Below, one piece after another: positions 34,551-37,575 of a stretch of DNA of 37,575 nt; the first letter of the stretch is position 1, and each line of letters begins with the position of its first letter. The notes beneath the pieces are model-generated. The model was not told the DNA's origin. It saw only the letters and a program-made list of their open reading frames with translations, and made no database searches. A program made the translations under genes and the position numbers. This DNA is from Gemmatimonadota bacterium (lineage in GTDB: Bacteria > Gemmatimonadota > Gemmatimonadetes > Longimicrobiales > Gaopeijiaceae). Location of the stretch: NCBI GenBank assembly GCA_007121455.1, contig SKKN01000042.1, forward strand, positions 1-37,575, read 5' to 3'.

Positions 34551-35585
34551 ATGCGAAGGTTGACCATAGCGTTGGCAACGGCCACCGCGTTGGGTGTCTC
34601 GGGGGCTGCAGAAGCCGAGGACGAGGATGAGGTGCGCCGTTTCGAGCTCACCATCGAGGAGGTGCGTCTGGAGGTGGCGCCGGGGTTTGAGGCCAACGTA
34701 TGGGGCTTCAACGGCCAGGTTCCCGGCCCCTTGATCCATGTCCAGGAAGGCGATGAGGTGGAGGTCACTGTTCACAACTTCACCAGTCAGACCCACACCG
34801 TGCACTGGCACGGTATCCTTCAGCATGGGACGTGGGAGTCCGACGGTGTGCCGAACGTCACTCAGGAGCCCATCGAGGCGGGTGAAAGCTTCACGTACCG
34901 CTTCACCGCCGACAAGGTCGGGACCCTCTGGTATCACTGTCATGTCAACGTGGCCGAGCACGTCGGCGTGCGTGGCATGTGGGGCCCGCTGATTGTCGAA
35001 CCGAGCGAACCCGAGCCTATCGAACAGGAGGTCACGCACGACGCCATTCTGATGTTCTCCGGTTGGAACTCCGAGGTTGCCGATGTCTGGGGGGAAGGTG
35101 GGTACCCGGGCGAGGTGCTGAACTACTTTTCAATCAACGGCAAATCTTTCCCGATGACCCAGCCGATCCGGGTCTCCGAGGGGGACGTGCTGCGCCTGCG
35201 CCTGATTGCCGCCGCGATTCCCGTGGCCTTTCACCTGCATGGCCACGATATGCTGGTCACGCACAAGGATGGTTTGCCGTTGGCGCACCCCTATGAGGTC
35301 GACGTCGTTAGCATGGCCCCGGGTGAGCGCTACGACGTAATCGTCGAGATGGATAACCCCGGCTTGTGGATGACCCACGATCATATCGATCACCACACCA
35401 CCAATAACGGGGTGCACCACGGCGGTACGATGCTGGCGATTGAGTACGATGAGATCGAGAGGCCGGACTACTACGTTTGGCAGGGCATCGAGTTCGAGCC
35501 GGACTTTTACATGATCGAGTCGATGCGCGAACCCCATGGGATGCACGATACCGAAGTGCATCGCGGCGAGATCTTGATCCCTTGA
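34551..35585 (+). CDS. Two-domain multicopper oxidase with type 1 copper site in domain 1
   Basis: This encodes a 344-residue secreted multicopper oxidase with a signal peptide at residues 1-22. Domain 1 carries HTVHWHG (His85, His87) and WYHCHVNVAEHVGVRGM, giving His129-Cys130-His131, His137 and Met143. Domain 2 carries AFHLHGHD (His228, His230, His232) and MTHDHIDHH (His276, His278) but no cysteine. A mononuclear blue copper only in domain 1 is the pattern of type C two-domain oxidases, evolutionary cousins of NirK. A trinuclear cluster for oxygen reduction is likely. The natural substrate is unknown; copper, a phenol, or cytochrome electrons are all possible. It closes the NorR-controlled run, with GAGGAGG before the ATG. 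Confidence 0.88.
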   Translation: MRRLTIALATATALGVSGAAEAEDEDEVRRFELTIEEVRLEVAPGFEANVWGFNGQVPGPLIHVQEGDEVEVTVHNFTSQTHTVHWHGILQHGTWESDGVPNVTQEPIEAGESFTYRFTADKVGTLWYHCHVNVAEHVGVRGMWGPLIVEPSEPEPIEQEVTHDAILMFSGWNSEVADVWGEGGYPGEVLNYFSINGKSFPMTQPIRVSEGDVLRLRLIAAAIPVAFHLHGHDMLVTHKDGLPLAHPYEVDVVSMAPGERYDVIVEMDNPGLWMTHDHIDHHTTNNGVHHGGTMLAIEYDEIERPDYYVWQGIEFEPDFYMIESMREPHGMHDTEVHRGEILIP

Positions 35586-35829
35586 CGCGGAGCGGGTTCG
35601 CCAATGCCGCCACGACCGAAGGTCGAGCGCCCTCTCGGGCATCTGCACCCATGAAGACGGACCGCTGGCCGGCGGATCGGTGGAAGATGACGTGCTTACC
35701 TGTCCCTGGCACGGAGCGCAGTACGATGTTCGGACCGGGAAGGTCTGTGCGCTTCCCGCGCTTCGTGCCCTCGAAACCTTCCCGGTTCGCGTGAAACCGG
35801 ACGGGTACGTGCAGGTGGAGATACCGTGA
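35578..35829 (+). pseudogene. Rieske [2Fe-2S] protein lacking its 5' end
   Basis: The frame ending TGA at 35827 contains a complete Rieske cluster site: ICTHEDGPLAGGSVEDD (Cys-x-His at 35644-35652) and LTCPWHGAQYDVRTGKV (Cys-x2-His). The usual tail PVRVKPDGYVQVEIP follows. The N-terminal 30-40 residues expected in Rieske ferredoxins are absent. The frame opens after a TGA at 35575-35577 and has no ATG, GTG or TTG before the cluster. It directly abuts the multicopper oxidase stop. It is probably a truncated gene, although translation from an unusual start or by coupling cannot be excluded. Confidence 0.75.
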
Positions 35830-35908
35830 CGCAGCAGTGTGAAGGCTCGCCCGCTGATTCGTGGGACCGGTTTCTTCCGTCCGGTCCCCCCAAGCGGGGA
35901 GGCCGAGA

Positions 35909-36285
35909 GTGAGAAGTCTCACGGCGATATCGGTGGGACTGGTGCTGGCGCTGATGGGCCTCATGGTGGTCCTGGGAGCCTACGCCGGCTAACGGTTTCC
36001 CACACCCACGCGGTGCAGCTGGGCTTCGTCCTGTTCCTCATCCTCGGGGTGGCCATCTGGCTGTTTCCCCGGGCGGGAAAGGATGACACGCGGTACACGG
36101 GGGAGCGCATCGAGGCCTCTTACTGGATCCTGACCATCTCCACCGCCGCACGGTTCCTGGGGGGGATGGCCCGGGCCTGGGTCGACGCGACGCCCCTGGC
36201 CTGGGTGGTCGTCCTGGGAGGCGCGGGTCGGGGGCCACGTGTTCGACACGCTGTCCATCGCTTCGTTCAACTTCACCCAAACCAG
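35909..36285 (+). pseudogene. Frameshifted haem-copper-oxidase-subunit-I-like small membrane protein
   Basis: A GTG at 35909 with a good GGGGAGG site opens a first membrane helix (LTAISVGLVLALMGLMVV) that stops at 35990. The next frame continues as HTHAVQLGFVLFLILGVAIWLFPR and two more helices to about 36,225. A further shift then gives RVGGHVFDTLSIASF. The H-x-H-helix-WxFPR pattern is that of short four-helix proteins related to cbb3 oxidase subunit I. The gene is broken at least twice (near 35,985 and 36,228) and is shorter than normal between helices 1 and 2. Confidence 0.6.
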
Positions 36286-36293
36286 CGGAGACC

Positions 36294-36653
36294 ATGCCTT
36301 CACACAAGAAAAGGGACGCCGTCTGCTGCACCAGACTCCTTACCGGCGGACTGGCCCTGGGCCTCGTCCTGTTTCTGGCTGCGATCACCCTGCCCGCGGT
36401 CGTTTCTGCGGATGCCGTGGAGCCCGAAGCTGTACAGGAAGAACTCAGCCTCACCACGGACACGCCGGAGGAAGGTATGCAGGTCGCCATCCGCCTGGCT
36501 CGTCTGGGCGTCACCGAAACCCAGCCAGACCCGGACGTGCTCCACTCCCTGCGGCCCGAGTACGCGACGGACCCCGATGCCTTGATCGCGTCGTCCCATG
36601 TGATTGCGGTCCATTTTCAGACCGTGGCTGCGGCGAACGACTTCTGGCGGTAG
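36294..36653 (+). CDS. Small hypothetical exported protein
   Basis: This is a 119-residue protein I do not recognise. The N-terminus is basic (MPSHKKRDAVCCTR), followed by a hydrophobic stretch (residues 15-37) that ends TLPAVVSADA, so it is a signal peptide or single membrane anchor. The rest is acidic and soluble-looking, with no haem, metal or catalytic motif. It starts inside the decayed tail of the preceding membrane-protein remnant, so it may itself be a rearranged leftover. Confidence 0.5.
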   Translation: MPSHKKRDAVCCTRLLTGGLALGLVLFLAAITLPAVVSADAVEPEAVQEELSLTTDTPEEGMQVAIRLARLGVTETQPDPDVLHSLRPEYATDPDALIASSHVIAVHFQTVAAANDFWR

Positions 36654-36677
36654 TGTCGTCTGCTGCGCAGCCCTCAG

Positions 36678-37364
36678 CTACTCCGGGCGGGCCATGCGCG
36701 AACTCTCCCGCCAGAGAGACACCAGGTGCCGTTCGCTGATCGCTCGCTCGACGAGAGAGGCGAGGAGTAGGGGACGACCGACCCCCCGGGGAGTTGGGGG
36801 CCGTGCCGGTACGGCAGCGCGCGCAGCTCCAGGGGCACCAGCCTGCCGTGCAGCGGGCTCCGTTCGGACTGTAGCGCCTCCATCCGGGTCACGTCCGACC
36901 CGCATACCACCAAGTTTCAGTTGGGAGCGGTCACGCTCCTCCTCCATCACCGCCTGGACCGCCGACAGCGTCCGCTCGACCTCCGTGCTGGTGGTTTCCA
37001 ACAGCCACGGGGACTCGTCGATGACGGCCAGCAGCTCTTGGTCCCGCGCCATACGGAACAGCACCCGGAACAGTACGGCCACGTCAGGAAGGTCCGGTGC
37101 GACCCCGCCCAGCGGTGGCGTGAGCTGTTTGGCGAAGCGAGTCAGCTGGGCGCCCTCTGCCATACGCTCCGCCACCAGCAACACGGCCGGCTTGCCGTGT
37201 GAGAAGCGCCGGAACAGCCACGACTTCCCGACGCGGCGACGACCGTAAAGGTTGACGGGCATGCGCTCGTCGCCGGCCCACCAGGTCTTGAGCCGGTCGA
37301 TCTCGGCGGTGCGGTCGATGGACTCCTCAACCCGGGGCCACACATAGGGAAGGACGCGCGTCAC
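36678..37364 (-). pseudogene. AAA-family ATPase (archaeal-type ATPase/DUF234 group), frameshifted
   Basis: The GTG at 37364 begins a P-loop ATPase. IDRTAEIDRLKTWW and Walker A VNLYGRRRVGKSWLFRRF lie at about residues 16-54, and LLAVIDESPWLLE is the Walker B region. After SQLKL the frame becomes unrelated, but one base over it continues as VVCGSDVTRMEALQ and SERSPLHGRLVPLELRALPY, exactly what the family should have. A single-base insertion near 36,910 therefore breaks the gene. The C-terminal DUF234-like part is also not recognisable. The 22-bp inverted-repeat element lies 14 bases upstream of the start. Confidence 0.75.
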
Positions 37365-37377
37365 AGACTACTCGTGG

Positions 37378-37470
37378 TTAGAAGCCTGTTGAACAACCGA
37401 CCATCTCAGCCGGGGGCATGAGCGAGGTGCATGTCACTGCTGGATGGGCGGTTGTTCAACAGGCTTCTAA
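37378..37470. repeat. 93-bp element bounded by a perfect 22-bp inverted repeat
   Basis: The left arm (37378-37399, containing GAAGCCTGTTGAACAACC) and the right arm (37449-37470, containing GGTTGTTCAACAGGCTTC) are exact reverse complements with 49 bases between. There is no T-run, and no direct repeat flanks it. It looks like a MITE-like element or two facing insertion-sequence ends rather than a terminator. Confidence 0.7.
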
Positions 37471-37502
37471 TACTACCCTGTTAGATACGGCCCATCGCGA
37501 GC

Positions 37503-37575
37503 ATGGGCGATGAGGTAGAGGACCTGGCGGAAAAGTTCGTCATGGACCTGTCGGCGAAGGGCGGCGACGCTTCGA
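37503..37575 (+). CDS. Possible start of a gene running off the window
   Basis: An ATG at 37503 opens MGDEVEDLAEKFVMDLSAKG and remains open to the edge. No clear ribosome site precedes it, and no family is recognisable from 24 residues. Confidence 0.3.
   Translation, partial: MGDEVEDLAEKFVMDLSAKGGDAS

Noticed and set aside
37378-37470. Reading the 22-bp inverted repeat as a transcription terminator
   Set aside because: The arms are too long and the loop is 49 bases, with no T-run on either strand.
1-37575. CRISPR arrays, rRNA or tRNA genes
   Set aside because: No regularly spaced identical repeats with unique spacers and no tRNA-like cloverleaf or rRNA segment was found by eye.

Overview
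The first two thirds of the window (1 to about 25,640) look like the chromosome of a high-GC, diderm (outer-membrane) bacterium of the FCB/Gemmatimonadota kind. The reasons are the combination of a giant SprA-type outer-membrane protein, LptF/LptG permeases, DapF, an outer-membrane-barrel metalloprotease and an MshEN-type PilB/PilT/PilC set, all in very GC-rich codons. The exact phylum is an inference from gene content; no rRNA or tRNA gene was seen.

Core region, left to right. A minus-strand pair encodes a lipoprotein gamma-glutamyltransferase and an M20 amidohydrolase. Opposite it is a plus-strand run, murQ-anmK-GT39-like membrane protein, in which each gene overlaps the next by 4 bases. 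The first four genes suit recycling or scavenging of cell-wall sugars and peptides. A small unknown membrane protein (minus) follows, then a secreted HEXXH protease/beta-propeller/barrel protein and dapF. The dapF product has serine at both catalytic cysteine positions. Two LptF/LptG permeases (minus) diverge from a 1972-residue SprA-like protein. Then come a ComEA-like double helix-hairpin-helix protein and pilB-pilT-pilC.

Accessory region. From about 25,640 to the end, base composition, spacing and gene content change. The boundary carries three regularly spaced iteron-like repeats and a terminator-like hairpin. Beyond it lie a large hybrid histidine kinase, a fragment of another kinase, a Phd/VapC toxin-antitoxin pair, a HipA C-terminal fragment and a short remnant resembling the start of anti-phage nucleotide deaminases. 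This looks like a graveyard of defence and mobile genes.

The most coherent accessory unit is a nitrogen-oxide cassette (30,673-35,585). A NorR-type, NO-sensing sigma-54 activator is divergent from nirK, a diheme cytochrome c, a monoheme cytochrome c and a two-domain multicopper oxidase. The intergenic region holds three GT-N7-AC NorR-like sites followed by a good -24/-12 promoter, so the control circuit can be read from the DNA. Downstream are decaying pieces: a Rieske protein without its 5' end, a frameshifted haem-copper-oxidase-subunit-I-like membrane protein, a small unknown exported protein and a frameshifted AAA ATPase. The window ends next to a perfect 22-bp inverted repeat (93-bp element) that may be a MITE or insertion-sequence remnant.
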